DNA of 64,000 nucleotides from Paramacrobiotus metropolitanus (Eukaryota; Tardigrada; Eutardigrada; Parachela; Macrobiotidae): NCBI RefSeq assembly GCF_019649055.1, contig NW_026570396.1, positions 1 to 64,000 of the forward strand, read 5' to 3'. Shown piece by piece: positions 24,801 to 37,949 of this stretch (position 1 is its first letter; each line of letters starts with the position of its first letter). The notes under the pieces were generated by a model. It saw only the letters and a program-made list of their open reading frames with translations, ran no database searches and was not told where the DNA came from. The position numbers and the translations under genes were made by a program.

Positions 24801-26241
24801 GTTATACCAGGTTCTTAAAATTATTGATAATCATAAACACAAAATGTTTGGTTGGCAATAATGATATACTGCAGCTGCTAGCATGGCACATTGTAAAGTA
24901 TGTAATTTTATAAAATAAATATTTCGAAAAATTACCATTGCTAGAGTGTTGTGTGCTTTATGAGTGATGCCGGTTGATGATGTGGACGCATTGCACAAAT
25001 AAGCATGTTAATACGCATAATATACTAACCAGCCAAACGGCATTCCACTTGAAACTGATATTGCAACACACAAGTTCTAAATCAAAATTGCAAGAGAACG
25101 AACTCGTGCAAACTATGCACTTTTCCACGGTAGCGAGCGCTATCATAACATGCGTTTCGCAATCGTTATCTATACATTTCCAAACGCGCGAAGCTGGCGA
25201 CTGTCTGCTGCATGCAGCATGCTGATTAAATTGTGCAATCTGTGAGCGGCCTACCGGCACGCTCCAACACGAAAGACTTCGATCTTTTAACCAACTCCAT
25301 CAAAAGAGAAAAATCGCTCACATCTCCGGATACACCACAGTCATTAAAGTTTACCAAAACAAAAGGAAAAGCTTTACAAATGTGAAGCCTTGGTAAAATA
25401 AATTCATTCGTCCCTGTGTAAATTTCTAAAGAAATTTATCTGTCCGTTAATAAGTAATGAAGCGTGATCCGAGTACATTTCGGTCTTTTTTTGAGCCTTT
25501 CTAAGTCAATGATGTATTAAAGCATCCACGTATGTGAAAACTAGGGATATAAATAACACCTACACATTTTTTTTCGGTTTAAAATCTCCGAAAATGAACG
25601 AATTTTCATGCTTTTATTTAAGTGGTCTAGATCGTTAAAGGATACCGGCAAGTACTGCAGTCAGCGTGGAACCCAGCTCCTCCATTAGCAATGCAACCCA
25701 TGCGGAACGTTCTCATTTACTGCTGGAATTAGTGCATTATTTTGAGTGTGATAATCAGTAACAGGCTATTTTCTTATGCTGTTTTACAGCCAAGGCTTAA
25801 ACATATTCTTAAGACAACCCCGCAAACGTTTTTACAGCGTAAACATTAAATACGCAAAAGTTGTCAAAATCCATAAAGTAAGTTAATCTTACTATATACG
25901 TTAAGGTGTAATAAATGTGTACCTTTGTGTACTCCGGTATACTTGTCTTTAAGCACAATGAGTTCGTGTATTTTTCCAAACTGTTCAAAAAGAGGCTTGA
26001 GATCTTTTTCCATTAAATGCCGAGGAATTTGGCCGACGAACAATTTGATGGCATCGCTGTCTTTAGGCATGTTTATTATTTTGTTGCCATTAAAGCCGTT
26101 GGATACATCGGTAATGCTCTGTATATGGTTGGATGTTGGTCCAGGGGAAGAAGAACCCGATGCAGAATTGGAGGATGTATTCGGATTAGTCGGAGAGGGA
26201 TCCAAGCCAAGACCGTTAACCGTTGCCGTTGCCATCTTCAT
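15873..26241 (-). CDS. CELF: CELF/Bruno-like RNA-binding protein, 8 visible exons
   Basis: CELF proteins bind UG/GU-rich RNA to control splicing, translation and mRNA decay. Exons, 5' to 3': 25923-26241, 22431-22513, 19432-19480, 19160-19288, 18340-18566, 17757-18012, 17370-17474 and 15873-16003. All phases are consistent and give 432 residues. A Ser/Pro/Asn-rich start leads to RRM1 ([32 protein letters not shown]), RRM2 ([42 protein letters not shown]) and a long Asn/Ser/Gly/Ala-rich linker. The last exon encodes only the second half of RRM3 ([15 protein letters not shown] to [15 protein letters not shown]). The first half, with RNP2 (family pattern NLFIYHLP), should lie at 16,004-17,369 but I cannot find it. 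The flanking exons are phase-compatible without it. Introns of 2.9-3.4 kb separate the RRM1 exons, typical of a regulated gene. Confidence 0.9.
16724..17115. repeat. Two tandem ~195-bp repeats in a CELF intron
   Basis: The segment beginning GCGTCAATTTTCACCTGAAT at 16,724 is repeated from 16,926, ending with CAGGTACAAATACCA in both. Copies differ by small deletions (an ACTTCCGGCC stretch, a CATAC and a CG pair). Each includes the palindrome TGACGTCA, a CRE/ATF-type site, and a GGCCACATTGTGCCCGTTCATGTGGCC-like inverted repeat. The array sits in the intron where the missing RRM3 exon would be expected. Confidence 0.85.
20564..20617. repeat. Short direct repeat (23 bp, period 31)
   Basis: GTTTCTTTCAGGACAAGATC followed by GAG occurs at 20,564 and again at 20,595, inside a CELF intron. 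Each copy includes a TTTCTTTCAG tract that resembles a plus-strand splice acceptor, but CELF is on the minus strand and no exon follows. Confidence 0.7.
21191..21514 (-). CDS. Hypothetical 107-codon ORF inside a CELF intron
   Basis: A minus-strand open frame has a more protein-like composition than its surroundings (for example [19 protein letters not shown] and [11 protein letters not shown]), with balanced Trp, Gly and charged residues. I do not recognise a family. It could be a nested small gene, a remnant of a transposon or gene fragment, or chance. It is co-oriented with CELF but does not match any part of the CELF family. Confidence 0.2.
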   Translation of the reverse strand: MGFMVSVVNVTDGIRGASIVKSIVFKASNLLSEPEVSRFLSGSFGLHEKYWHDGEMWLNGVGTDPYAPRYIELCTRILCAYIARACIYQTSCNIGEVNAFANWINQY

Positions 26242-29200
26242 TCAAAATTGTATGGAATATAGTTCACACACAGGAAATAATCACGCTACAGAAACAATAA
26301 CTGACGGTATATGAGTATTTCGTCGCCGTGTTTCACTTGTCAAATATATTTTCCTGATATTTTCTGATAAGGTATCGATGTAACAAGATGACAATCTTTC
26401 CTTATGCGATGGTCGACATACGGATATTATAATTGTATGACTGGATGCCGGATGGTGTGCTTTTTGAATATACTGGTATATCGACAACAGAAGACGGGAA
26501 TATAATATACACAACACTCCAAACGATAATTGGAAATGTACAATTTAATACACAGTAATAAAACTATTCTGATATGTAACGATGTAGGGATACGATAATA
26601 TGCAACAACCAACAACAGGAAGCGCAGCAAAGCAGCCGGGAAAAAAACTACTCAACGAAGCCACACACTACTAACACGCACAACGCAAATTTGACGAAAT
26701 TATAAGGAAAAACGCGTTTTTCCTATAATTCGCACAAATTTTTGTTATATCTACCACAGGACACGAGCACTGACTCAAACCGACAAAGCCTCAAACCAAA
26801 GCTCAAGTATAAAATGTGTGGCACTACATGGCACAGAATACGAAGTGAAATGTGTTTCATGTCAGTAGTTTCTCCAGCAAACGCCGCCATCGAGTCGGCA
26901 AAATTGTGTGCGATTGGTACAGTACATGGATATATCAGTGTGCGTCGCTGTACTACTATTCGTTTTGCTGAAACAGTTCGTATGAAACATCTGGACGAGT
27001 GATAAGGCGGTACTTGAAATACTTGTGCAATCATTTTAAATTCTATCGAGCATGCATATGGTAGGCTGTTGCGGCACATGCGTCGCATGATTTCGACCGA
27101 GGATGTATCGAACGTGGTGCGGCTTTTTAGTTTTATACAGCAGCAATTTTGATTTTAGAATTAGGTTATCATGCATAACATTATGTCCCAAATCATAATT
27201 ACTATTGATAGCTGTAAACTGGATGGCGAATAATTAAATCCTTTGTGAATTTACTTCACCATTGCATAGTTAACTGTGCAATTGCGTCTGTCAGCATTTT
27301 TATTTGCATTTCCTTATGCTTTCGAAGGAGTTCCAAAATTTATTTATTAAGGAATTGAAACATAGTACAGATACAGCAGGTTTCTAATAATTTACATTGG
27401 ATGCGCAAAAGGACTGCTGCAATTTGATATGTTTCGTAATTCAGCGGCAACCAACCTATAATTATATTGTAACTAGTGCTGTAACTCCAGTACAGCATTA
27501 GGCACTTGTACAGATACTTTAACAACGACTTACTGAATTATACATTTACAGTATATTAAAGGAAGAAACTGTTCGTTATTAAAAGCTCCGTTCCATGTAC
27601 CTCCTCAATTAAACTGCTGCATCCGGTCGCTAGATTTCAAACCCAGTACAAAATAGTTTTAATTAATAATTATTTACTTTATTTAATTTAATTTTTAGTT
27701 TTAAATATTTTACGGTTTTTACCAACTTTAACCATTGGACAGTTAGCAAGTGCCCGGTTTGTATCAGGCAGCCGGTTTCGACGCTTTGCATATTACCGGT
27801 TTACCACATGGGATAAATTGTGTGGCACTTCTAAACGTTCTGCACCATTTGGGTTGCTATTACCAGCCATCTTCAGCCCCAAACCAATCCCAAACGACGA
27901 AAAAGCGCATCCGGTGTGACGCAGTGTTCTTCTACATAGAACTGCAAGGGAACGCAAGCGCATGCACTAGCTATTTCCAACGTCGAATACTTGCAACGCT
28001 AAAATTTTTATGATTGCAGTGCAGGAGTCATCGCTCTTTTTGAAATTACATATGTTGAACCATTACTTAGTTTAACATAATTTAAGTCATTTGCTTACAA
28101 GTTAGCTGCAAGATAGAGCAAAAAGTGTTTTTTGAAAGAAGCATTTTGTTCCCAAATCGTCAAGCAGTATTCAGCTGGACCAATGTATATATTAAATCTT
28201 TTCTGTGGTTTTTAGCTTTTCTGTGGTTTTTATTTCTTGAACAATTCGATATAGTATATTGCAGATATGTATTAACCTTTAGTCAGCATAACAAACAGAG
28301 GACGCATTATTTTCACCAAATTAATTAATCAGAAAGCACGCTGCACGTTGGCTGGCCTGCGAGTATCTATGCGACTGATTAATTTTTAAGAGTACTGTAG
28401 CCGCCCGCACAAGTTGCCCCACAGAGTGAGGTATACGGATATTTGCACCCACATTGCTCACTGTTGATCGCAGTGTGTGCAGGGAGAAGACAACGGCCGG
28501 ATCTGCCAGTGGAGCAATTTGTGCGGGCGGCTACAGTACATAGTGTAGCCTGTGGTGCTAACGCTCTACAGACGGTATAATACGCTAGAATAAGCGATTA
28601 ATTTCATGTCAGTCGGCTTTAAATTCCCCGTGGTTATGGATTTGCTCTAACAGCATATGAATGAGTTTACAATATATCCGTATCACACTTTGAATATATG
28701 AGCACCATCTGGCAGCCATCGGACATAATTAGAAAATGCTCATATCTCCGCACCCGCATTAAGCTATTTATACACACTTTACGGGTGAAAACTGAATGTC
28801 CTTCCTTATTTCGTAGCACCGCAGTGTTGGAACTTGGAACCGTACGTGTGCGATCCGCCGATCTCTCAGCTAACTTGCAAATTCAAATGATTTCAGCATC
28901 CGGAATTTTACTTATTTATTTATGCAATAATTTGCATCCATCCAGGTGAAATTACGTAATTTGTAATGCTTAAAAATGTGTATGATAACACGTCTAATTT
29001 GAAATAATACCTATTATTATTATGCCCGCTTAGCATTTGGCCATTTGTAATACATGTACAGTAAAGTGCAGCACGTGCGTGTACATCTTCCCCCCCATTA
29101 CATTAATTATTATAGACAGATTTTGGTTCTCACGTTTATTGCGGATGTTTCTGGTAATTAAAGAACCAGCAAGTCTCTCACAGTTAACGCAAAATTTTAA

Positions 29201-30319
29201 ACCAACCAAGCTTTTGATTGGTGTGGTTGATCTGCCGAATTCGCAATCACTGTGTTGCAAATACTGTACATACGAAGCCGGTTGCATGTTACGAATGATA
29301 GCTTCGCTGGCAAAGAATTAAATTCAATTAATACAAAAATATTAACACCTAAATTAGTATTAATTACAAAATTATATCGCATGTTATCTTTCGCGATGAT
29401 CAACCGGCAATTCGAAAGGTAACCTTAAAGTAACTTTAAATACGTTCCATCCCCGACTGTTATTTTTGCGATCTCATCTGTCACCTTTTACCGTACGGAA
29501 TAAAATGGCCTCACGTACAGTGCCTCGTGAACTCTACTCGTAGTACTTCTGATCTATGAAAACCATTCGACGTTTTTAGACTGTAAGCGCTAATTACAAT
29601 ATTCGCAAGAGATGCAGGGGTTAAGCAGATGCGCAAGTCTGGCGCAAAGCATACCCATTCATTCCTCAGATCCAGCGCGTGTGCTCTGATTAGCCCGCTT
29701 GATGGGTGCTACTGGGTCAGGTTTGTTGATCAACCTGGCAGGCTGTCTTCCGCTATCAGAATTTTACTTTTCTAGACGGTTGATCACGGTCATTGTCCGA
29801 AGGCTGAGCTTTTGTTTCAGGGACAACGACCGCAGAACATATTACTTGCATCATCCAGCAATTATCCTGGAACAACCAGCAGCTGCTCAAGACGTGTCCA
29901 GTTATACAAACAATACTGATAGCACGTTAATTAGCTAGATTAGTGAGGGTGCTTTACGTAACAAAACGCGTGCAGGGCACTGACTTATCGCTTCGCATAA
30001 GGTAAGCACCGATTACGGGCATCTCTCGCATTCAAAATACGTTGTCTTTTGTCGGTTTATTAAATTTTTTTTAAATAATAAAAATGAAAGGACATATTCA
30101 AATTACCAATGCGTAAAAAAGCTTCCGTTAAAATCTTAAAATAAATCTTTGAAAAACAATTTTCGGGCTAAAATAAAACACTATAAAATAACGCGTACGG
30201 AACGGTAAGACGGGACGGTAAATTAAAAAGGTACTTTAAGACAGATTCCAGCAATATGAGAATGCAAGTGACAATACTGGGCGCGGCAAAAATTAATTTG
30301 GAATATTTCTCGGAAATTC
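26242..30319. other. 4.1-kb intergenic region between CELF and ACSS3
   Basis: Both flanking genes are on the minus strand, so this region must contain the CELF 5' UTR and promoter at the left and the ACSS3 3' UTR at the right. The many short ORFs (for example 26,723-27,088 minus and 27,750-28,013 plus) show no conserved motif. Apart from the inverted-repeat element at 28,392, I see nothing. Confidence 0.5.
28392..28539. mobile_element. ~147-bp terminal-inverted-repeat element (MITE-like)
   Basis: TACTGTAGCCGCCCGCACAA at 28,393 is followed by GTTGCCCC, and the inverted counterpart GGAGCAATTTGTGCGGGCGG then CTACAGTA ends at 28,538. Arms of about 28 bp with two mismatches flank about 90 bp of non-coding sequence. 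The short size, high-GC arms in AT-rich DNA and lack of coding potential fit a MITE. Confidence 0.7.
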
Positions 30320-33300
30320 CTAACATTTCTCCAACTCCTTTTCCGCATATCCAATTTCTCGCATTGCCTTCTGGATGGGCTCGTAAACATCAGGATCTTC
30401 AATTGTTACCGGTACCTGTTACAGCAACAATAAACTTGACAGTCGCTAATCAGAATAAATACAAAAAACTCGTAAAATCTGGATATTGAAATAATTTCAA
30501 GATTTTTTATGGAGTTAAGCGAACGGCAATACAAGTTGACTTACCTTCACGGGGCGATCTTCAGCTAAGCAGATGAGGCTGGGCCGAGCAATTTTTCCCG
30601 ATTTTGTTTTCGGTAATTTCGGAACAACACAAGCGCTCTTAAAGGAGGCTATCGGTCCGATGTCATCGCGCACGGATTTGATTATCTCTTTAACAATATC
30701 ACTGCCTTTTTTATCGCATGCTGAAAATACATTAATGTGCTCTTGTTATGAACCCTATCGGACTATGCGCAGCCCGTAACGAGTAACATACCAGATTTGA
30801 CCACAAGTAAACCAACGGGAACTTGACCCTTCAGTTTATCCTTCACTCCAATTACGGCACAGTCGGTAACGTCCGGATGTCGCAGAATTGCCTGAAAGCG
30901 CCAGTTCATGCAGAATGCAACCTGATACAGCAGATCTGTTGTACCGCAAATAAGCGGTGTTAAATGAGTACTTCTTCGATTGCAGATGTCGAAATTCTCA
31001 CTCCCGAAACGTTGATGATATCTATAAAAGCAATCACAAAATCTCTCCACTTTTTACGGGTTTGGCAATTCCGAAAAGTTAAAATTACCATCCATTCTGG
31101 ATGCGACCGTCACGTATCCATCTTCGTCGACACTTCCCTATATTCATAACAAAAACTATAGAAAAATCAGTTCCACCACATTTTCCACGCAATTGACAGC
31201 ATTGAAAACAAGGATGCCGACGTGCAGTTTTTGATATTGATCAGCCTCCAGCAGAAAATAAAACAGTTAAGCAGTGCAGAGTACTTACCGCATCCATTGT
31301 ATCGTAATAGCCCTGAAAATATTCCATTACTTGAAAACCCTCAACACAACCCACACCGAGAAAAGCTAACCGGGTAACGTTCAAAATACGTTTTCTTGAA
31401 TCCCTCGTCATTCTCCCATAAACTGGAAAACGCTCCCGGTGGTAACGGTAATCTATTTAACCATGCACCGTTCTCCACACAGATGTACTGATAACGAAGC
31501 AATAGGTTCAAAGAGTAAGTGGTGGGACTCGTCTTACTTGACTGCAATCCGACCAGTCTGGCCAACCTTCGCTTCTTTTCCGGTTTCAGAGTCCAAAATT
31601 CTAACTGAACAGTAACATATTATTCAGATTTTTACAAATCACGTGAGCTGGTTTAGGTCGAGTTTACTAATGGTAAGTAATATCCCGCATACAAGTCAGT
31701 TCACAAAACTACAAAAATCTGAAACGTTATGAAAAATTATTAGTTACTATTACCATCGTAGCCCGGTACAGCATGGCCGGATGAATGCGGTGGAGGATCG
31801 AGATTCGAACCCAACCCACTGCACGTCGATGTTATCGGCCATCCAGTCTCTGGAAATGTACGAATCTGGACATATAGTTTAAATTTTCATTGAATATTCG
31901 TCGGAAGTCCTGCTATGTAAGGATAGGCTCAAGCCCATGATTACAAGCCTCACATACCAGTTTGCCACCAGTTATCCAAAACTGCAGCGTTGAACGTTTC
32001 TTTCGTCCAAGCCTTGGTTCCTTCATCACAGTGCTCTCCCGCAATGTAGAGTAACTTCAAACTAAAACGTACCGACACTGACAGTCACAAGAATACCCAC
32101 GCTACTGTACTTACATGCACGTTTGCAAATTATTTAAGCTTGTCGAAGAAACAATTTGCATTTTCAACTATGAGCTGTCCAATATTTTTTCAAAAATGTC
32201 ACATCAAAACCAGAAGCTACCTTTTGATGTCATGCTTCCGGCCAAATTTTCCCTCGGGATCCTGCAGAAAAATAAAACTGGAACACAGTTTATATATATA
32301 TCAGCAAGATTCAGCTCCAAGCCTACCACTTGTCGAAGCGCTCGCATAGCGGTGGGAGTGGTGAACATTCCCTTAACTTTATAGCGCTCAATTAGCCTAA
32401 AATAGCTACTACCATCCGGTGTATCGGTGACCTTTCCCTATAATCCGAAATCGGTAGTGATACAACTAATAATACTATCAAGCAGTAAGAACAAATAAGC
32501 ATCCTTTTACTTCGTAGATAACGGACGGGTTACCGTGCAGCAGCGGAGCGTAACAGATGTATGAATGGCCCACCACCCAGCCAAAATCACTCGCCGACCA
32601 CCAAATCTCTCCCGGTTTCATTCCGTAGACATTATACATGGACCAATGTAGTGCTACCGCGTAGCCTCCTGCTGGACGTACCACGGCCTAAATCACCAAA
32701 ATCCTAGGAAAACTCTGCGAGTAACCGTTGTTCTTACCGGCGGGTTTGCTGACTGCATGCTGACAATACAAGCTTTGGAAAATACCGCGAAATTGGCCAA
32801 AAAAAAGAAACAGCTTCTAACAGCAATACCACATTCCGCAGAAGGTAAGATATTAATCTGTGCCCCAGAATTCACACCTTAGGTGTTCCAGTTGTGCCGC
32901 TTGTGTAGAGAATGTACAGCGGATCCATGGCGTCGATCGGCACGCAGTCAACACTCTTCCCCGCCGCAACTGCTTCATGCCAATCGGAATCACGACCACT
33001 GGTCCACGAACTGCGAGACTGAAGAGAACTGCACTGAAGACTCTTACGACTGTGGATAAAAACTGTCCAATATAGATACACACCATTTCCGGACGCTGGA
33101 ACACGACAACGTGCTTTGGCTTGTTAGTTGCTGTATCAATGGCATCGTCAACAATCTTCTTGTAGTCCACTTCACGGCCTCTTTCAATGCCATGGGACCC
33201 GCAGATCACTGCTACTGCCTACAACAGCAGAAAAGTCTGAACACAGACTGATGTCTTTATTTGTGTATGGTTATGTGTATACTTGTACTGTAAAATCACT

Positions 33301-34911
33301 AAAATGTATGTATTTGAGCACCCAACCTAAAAGTCTGGAGTAAGAGGCTTTTAATGAACTTTACCCAATAATAAAGGTTAGGGTTAGTTAGCGTTGCATC
33401 AGTATTTCGTAGTAGTATTTCATGGTTCAGATGTTCAAATAAGTGAAAAATCTGGAAAAATCACGATATGCAAGTTTTCATGCTAATCGTAGTTCCCTCC
33501 AGGGCATGCTTACTAGAGTAGGGAAACAAAGTTTTTACCTTAGCATGAGAAATTCTGGTGGCCAATTCTTTGGCGGCAAAACCTCCAAAAACCACGGAAT
33601 GAATTGCACCGATTCTAGCACATGCTAACATCGCCGTCACGGCTTGTGGAATCATCGGCATGTAAATTATGACGCGATCGCCCTTTTTGACTCCGAGATT
33701 CGACAAATGGGCTGCGAAAGCTTTTACCTGCACACGACGCAAGTTAATCATTCTACTAATTTTAAGTACAGTGCCGTAACTGTCGACACATTTTACAATC
33801 TTTCAAGCAGATTAACCGTAAGTAATTTTCGTCACTGCTCGTATTGGTATACCTCTCTTAAAATTTCGTCGTACGTCAGGGAACATCTTGAATTTGTTAC
33901 CGGACTTTCGTGATGCAGAATGATCTCGCCTCCTCGACCCTCATCACAGTGCCGATCCAATGCATTATAGCACATTAATTTTCCATCCGGAAAACCTGAA
34001 TAGCGTCAACTTCACAGATTACTTGTACACAAGATAAATTAATTAATAATGTGCAGTTTTTCAATGGTTTTGTACTCGTTTGTTGTGTACACGTACTCGT
34101 ATAATAATTATATAATAATCATGAGTACGTACTCACCTTATTCACATTCATAAACAAAGTAAGTAACAACTCCAGTCTCGTAACCATATGCTGTGGTACT
34201 TTATGTAAACTTGCAATTATAATCATGTTTGCAAAATTTAGAGCGAGCACAAATGAGTAGGCCGTTTTCGAGAATTGTAAAGTAGAGTGTGCAAACAAAA
34301 AATCTAATAAAATTTGTAAAAACCGAAATGATTTCCGGTACTTTCTTATGGTTAGGTATTTGCAGCACTTGTACTTTACTACAGCGCACTGCCGATGTTC
34401 ATGTCGCAACTAAGCGGCCAGAAGAGCAAACTCTGAGCGGAAAAGATTACCTGTCTCCTGATATGCAAAGCGTAATCTTTTAACTGTAAGTTTCAAACCC
34501 GCTTAACTTTGTACAAATCCCAAACAAAATTTGCATGGCAAGCGTTGGCGGGTTACGTATAGTCGCATACCATTTAGTAAACGGAGAATCTGTGTCATCT
34601 AAAACTTTGTCCTTCTTCTCATCCCACACCAGTGCAGACGCCAGGTCTTTCCAGTATTCCTCTCGTCTGGATAGAGATTTCAGGTAAGTTTTAAGGTATA
34701 CGTCTTCTTCGCTGGTCGTTGCATCACTCTTTGCAATTTCTGCATTGCGAACATTCGCTTTCACATCTGCATTTCGATGACGAACCTGGCGATAATGAGT
34801 TTCTGCGATCAGCTGTTTTCCAGCTGACTGTGAACAGAATGACAGACATAAAACAGCACGGTTAAGCTTTGTCGTCGAGGCTGGCTTTAGTGCGCGATGG
34901 AACATCAACAT
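30320..34911 (-). CDS. ACSS3: Acyl-CoA synthetase short-chain 3-like, 18 exons, 2-bp break in exon 2 (copy A)
   Basis: Mitochondrial AMP-forming ligase that activates propionate or acetate to its CoA ester. Exons, 5' to 3': 34571-34911, 33853-33995, 33539-33727, 33084-33218, 32878-33018, 32511-32687, 32327-32437, 32221-32261, 31958-32061, 31754-31849, 31538-31604, 31371-31452, 31289-31312, 31089-31137, 30972-31021, 30792-30891, 30545-30720 and 30320-30415. The basic Ser/Arg-rich N-terminus resembles a mitochondrial presequence. Landmarks include [20 protein letters not shown], the P-loop-like [52 protein letters not shown] and the C-terminal PKTKSGKI containing the adenylation lysine. Exon 13 is a 24-nt microexon coding GYYDTMDA. 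Exon 2 lacks two bases relative to copy B (near 33,972), putting a stop just after KINV. With them the total is 708 codons; without them this copy is not translatable as it stands. Confidence 0.93.
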
Positions 34912-37364
34912 TTTCTAGTCCTTTTATCAACGAATACGGTGAAAAGTGACGATTTATGGTAAAATGTGACAGCTTTGCAGCCCAATGTCCAGGTTGCCGT
35001 TTACAACTCTTGAAATTATGTAGTTAGGTACAAAATATCATAATCATACACTCGCGAATGCCAACAACACCGAGAGAAACAGACCAACATCTATCTGCCT
35101 GCTTTGAGAGTCTGACGATGAATTACAATCGTAGACTTGCCAGCTGCTGTAGCTTATGGTTAGTACACATAACACATAGGCTGGTGACACAGCCACTGCA
35201 CCTACCTTATTACGCAGTGAAAAACAAGTACAAAATATCTGTATTTACTAGTATAGAAGTATAGTTTTATTCAGCGTGAAACTTTAACGAGTTTATAAGC
35301 CGATCGCCTCTCAGTAGGACATCTGCCTCGGCATGCATACGTACTTATTCTTCAAAATCTGCACCAAAATTTGTAAAACAAGCATCAAACAATCGCGGTC
35401 TGTATTGTACTACTGATAGTATTTGTTATTTTATTAACATATACAATTCATTTCTTTTTTCTTCTGCAGATTATTGCATAATAGCCTTAGTTTAGCAAGA
35501 TTTTGGTTTGGATAAAAACAATACTATTATCCGTAATAAATGTTTTATATGTGCTCATTACCACCATACTACTCGTATAAGAAGCCCTCTTCTATAATTA
35601 TGTGCTACCAACACCAAGTCGTGATCGGTGATAACCATAAAAGCACTAAGGTAAATTTTAGGCTAAACTGTCGAGTGGTTTGCTTTGGGCCGATAAAAAT
35701 TTTTTTGCAACAAAATTTTTTTAAGATCGGCGGTACGAAGCAGTCAGAGGTTTTCTGTAAAAGTAAAGTACTTGTTGTATCTTTGTTTCTTGAATGATTA
35801 TACAGCCTCAGCCGACTCCGGAAATAGGCGGCCTAATCCCACAGAATATTTCGTCTAATTTAGCTGATTCTGGTACTGTCCGTGACAGAGGCAGCGTTTC
35901 CGCAATAAAAATTTAAGTTCGTGCAGTATTCAAAATTTATTGTGAGTGGTACTGTGGTGCTAACTTGTACACGATTGGTTTACGACTTTACGGAACTTCA
36001 GCAGGCGGCACAGCGTACTGTACAACCGATGGTTGATTTTTCACAGCAGAGTTTCTGTATTCTGAAATAAAAAAACGCGCAATCTCGACCGTTTTTTTAT
36101 TGTGAACAGCAACGTTTTTCACCCTAATCTCCGCAAGACCTGCTCCGTAACACTTGTTTATTCAATCTTAGCTTGCTACGTGAGTTATTTGCTGACGCTG
36201 TCATACACCAGGACGGCAGGACGCCTTCGTCGGAACGGTCCCATGATGTTGCAAAAAAGAAGTAATATTTTTCGTAGTTTTGCTTTTCTGTAGTAATACT
36301 GTAATACAGGTTACAGGTATTTAAGTATAATATGTATAAATATATATAGAAGTTTGGTAGTGCACCGAGGAATGGTAGTGCGCAAAAGGTTGTGCACGGA
36401 ATGAAAGGAGTACAAAAGGTTGTGTGCGGAGTGAAAGGGTGTGAAAGGGTGTGTACGGAGGATCACCTTTATTAAATGGCTAAACTTTCAGAGTATTAAG
36501 TAAATTAATTAAGTACTTTAAAGCGGGTCACCGGCACTTCTGCGAATGCACGTAGCAACATACAGGTGTATTGTACTTGACTTCCGGTATCGGTTTGAAA
36601 GCTATTATACCATGACTTCCTCCATGAGTCACTCCATGACTTCATTCATTGCACCGTCAGATTCACGCTTACAGCACGTGGCACAATACCGTAGTACGAG
36701 TACAAGTGAACTGTATGGTGCCGTATGATGTCAGAGCGGTGATATCATTTCTGAACCACCCTTTAAACTATTAAAGTAGAAACGCCGGTATATAAATAAT
36801 ATAACCAAGGCATTTTGAGTTGCCTTTATTTTTGTAAATTTTACTACGGTACTGTATTTTTTCATTCTGATTTCAGTATTTTCACTGTTTTTGTGATCTG
36901 AGCTGTACCGTATAAGCCTGTGATAAACTAGGGTAGTATTAGGCGAGCGCAATAAATTAAATTAAGGATCTCAAATCTCATTGTCAGTCCAGATTTTCTG
37001 ATCTGTTTTGTACTGTGATCTGTGACAGGCAAGCGCAGGGGGCTCACAGGTGCCTTTATTGTACAAATAAAGGGGAGCAAATACCGCGTGATTGCGGGAG
37101 AAAAACAGAACAAAGCCAATGTCTGGCAGAAATCAGCAAGTCAAGTTGCTGCGAGCGAGTTCTACGCGTAATGAAATGTAGAGAATCGAATGTGCTGGCG
37201 GCAACGGCGTCACGCTGTCCAGACACAAGGAATGTGAGTGCGCAGACTGGACTCGTATCCAACGCGAGCGTATAAGCGCTGAGTCATACAGCGAGAGAGA
37301 GGAGCGAGAGAGCAAGTATGCTCAGTGAGTGCGCCCGCGGTGTATCCGCTAAGCGGAGAGTGCA
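34912..37364. other. AT-rich spacer upstream of ACSS3 copy A
   Basis: No gene is recognisable. It must include the ACSS3 promoter at its left end. At 36,360-36,475 lies the right arm of the foldback element that is complete in unit B; the left arm is missing here. Near 37,000-37,080 AATAAA occurs on both strands (GCCTTTATTGTACAAATAAAGG), just before composition changes from AT-rich to GC-rich. Confidence 0.5.
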
Positions 37365-37949
37365 GTGCAGCCACTCACGTACGTACAAGAGAGGGCGAAT
37401 CCGCATGTGTGCAGTGATACGCATACGCAAAGTGGCGTATCTATCACGCAGGCTGTCGTGCCTCTAACATGCCTCTGGGCGGGAATCCGAGCTCCTGCGA
37501 GGATGCTCCGACTCAGTACCGCGCCAGCGTCGCACCTCTCCGGTCGACCCGTGTGGGGTCGCCGGTACGCGTCCTCTTCCAATGGGAGTCCGGTGTCCGT
37601 TGACCGTCCCATCCTTCACCTCCAGATCCATGAGAGGCAAGCAACTCACGGCCGAAAATCTGGAAGCCGCTCGGGGTTCGTTGTTGGACCGGTATCGCTT
37701 CTGTTGGCAGGCATCTTGCTTCTGTTGGCTCGCGGAGAAAGTAAAGAAAATGTAATGACGGTTAAACAGCGCGAAGTAAAAAGTAATAACGTTTAATCAC
37801 AATTCCAGTGAGCAAAAAGTAAATGCAAAACAGATCTGGTTATAGATTCTAAGTAAAATACAATTCCGTTTGTTAGAAAGTGTATAAAAATACTAAAAAG
37901 AGATCTGTCCGGGGGCTTATTCCGACTAGGATGACGTCCACGGGGTCTT
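37365..37949. other. Left margin of GC-rich domain, unit A
   Basis: A plus-strand ORF of 143 codons here is largely preserved in unit B (47,433-47,858), but its sequence has no known domain and is mostly a translation of motifs (for example CTCTGGGCGGGAATCCG and GTGCCTCTAACATGCC) that recur at 39,215, 39,267 and 40,682 in non-coding context. I regard it as the terminal part of the repeat-rich domain rather than a gene. Confidence 0.4.

Noticed and set aside
26723-27088. Minus-strand ORF of 121 codons upstream of CELF
   Set aside because: Composition is rich in Cys, Arg and Ser without any motif or splice context; it looks like chance translation of AT-rich intergenic DNA.
31795-31812. GGTTCGAATCTC on the minus strand, resembling a tRNA B box
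   Set aside because: It is coding sequence of ACSS3 exon 10 and no tRNA cloverleaf can be drawn around it.
33376-33396. GGTTAGGGTTAG, telomere-like repeat in an ACSS3 intron (also in unit B at 43,265)
   Set aside because: Fewer than two units, inside a gene and present in both duplicated copies; not a telomeric tract.
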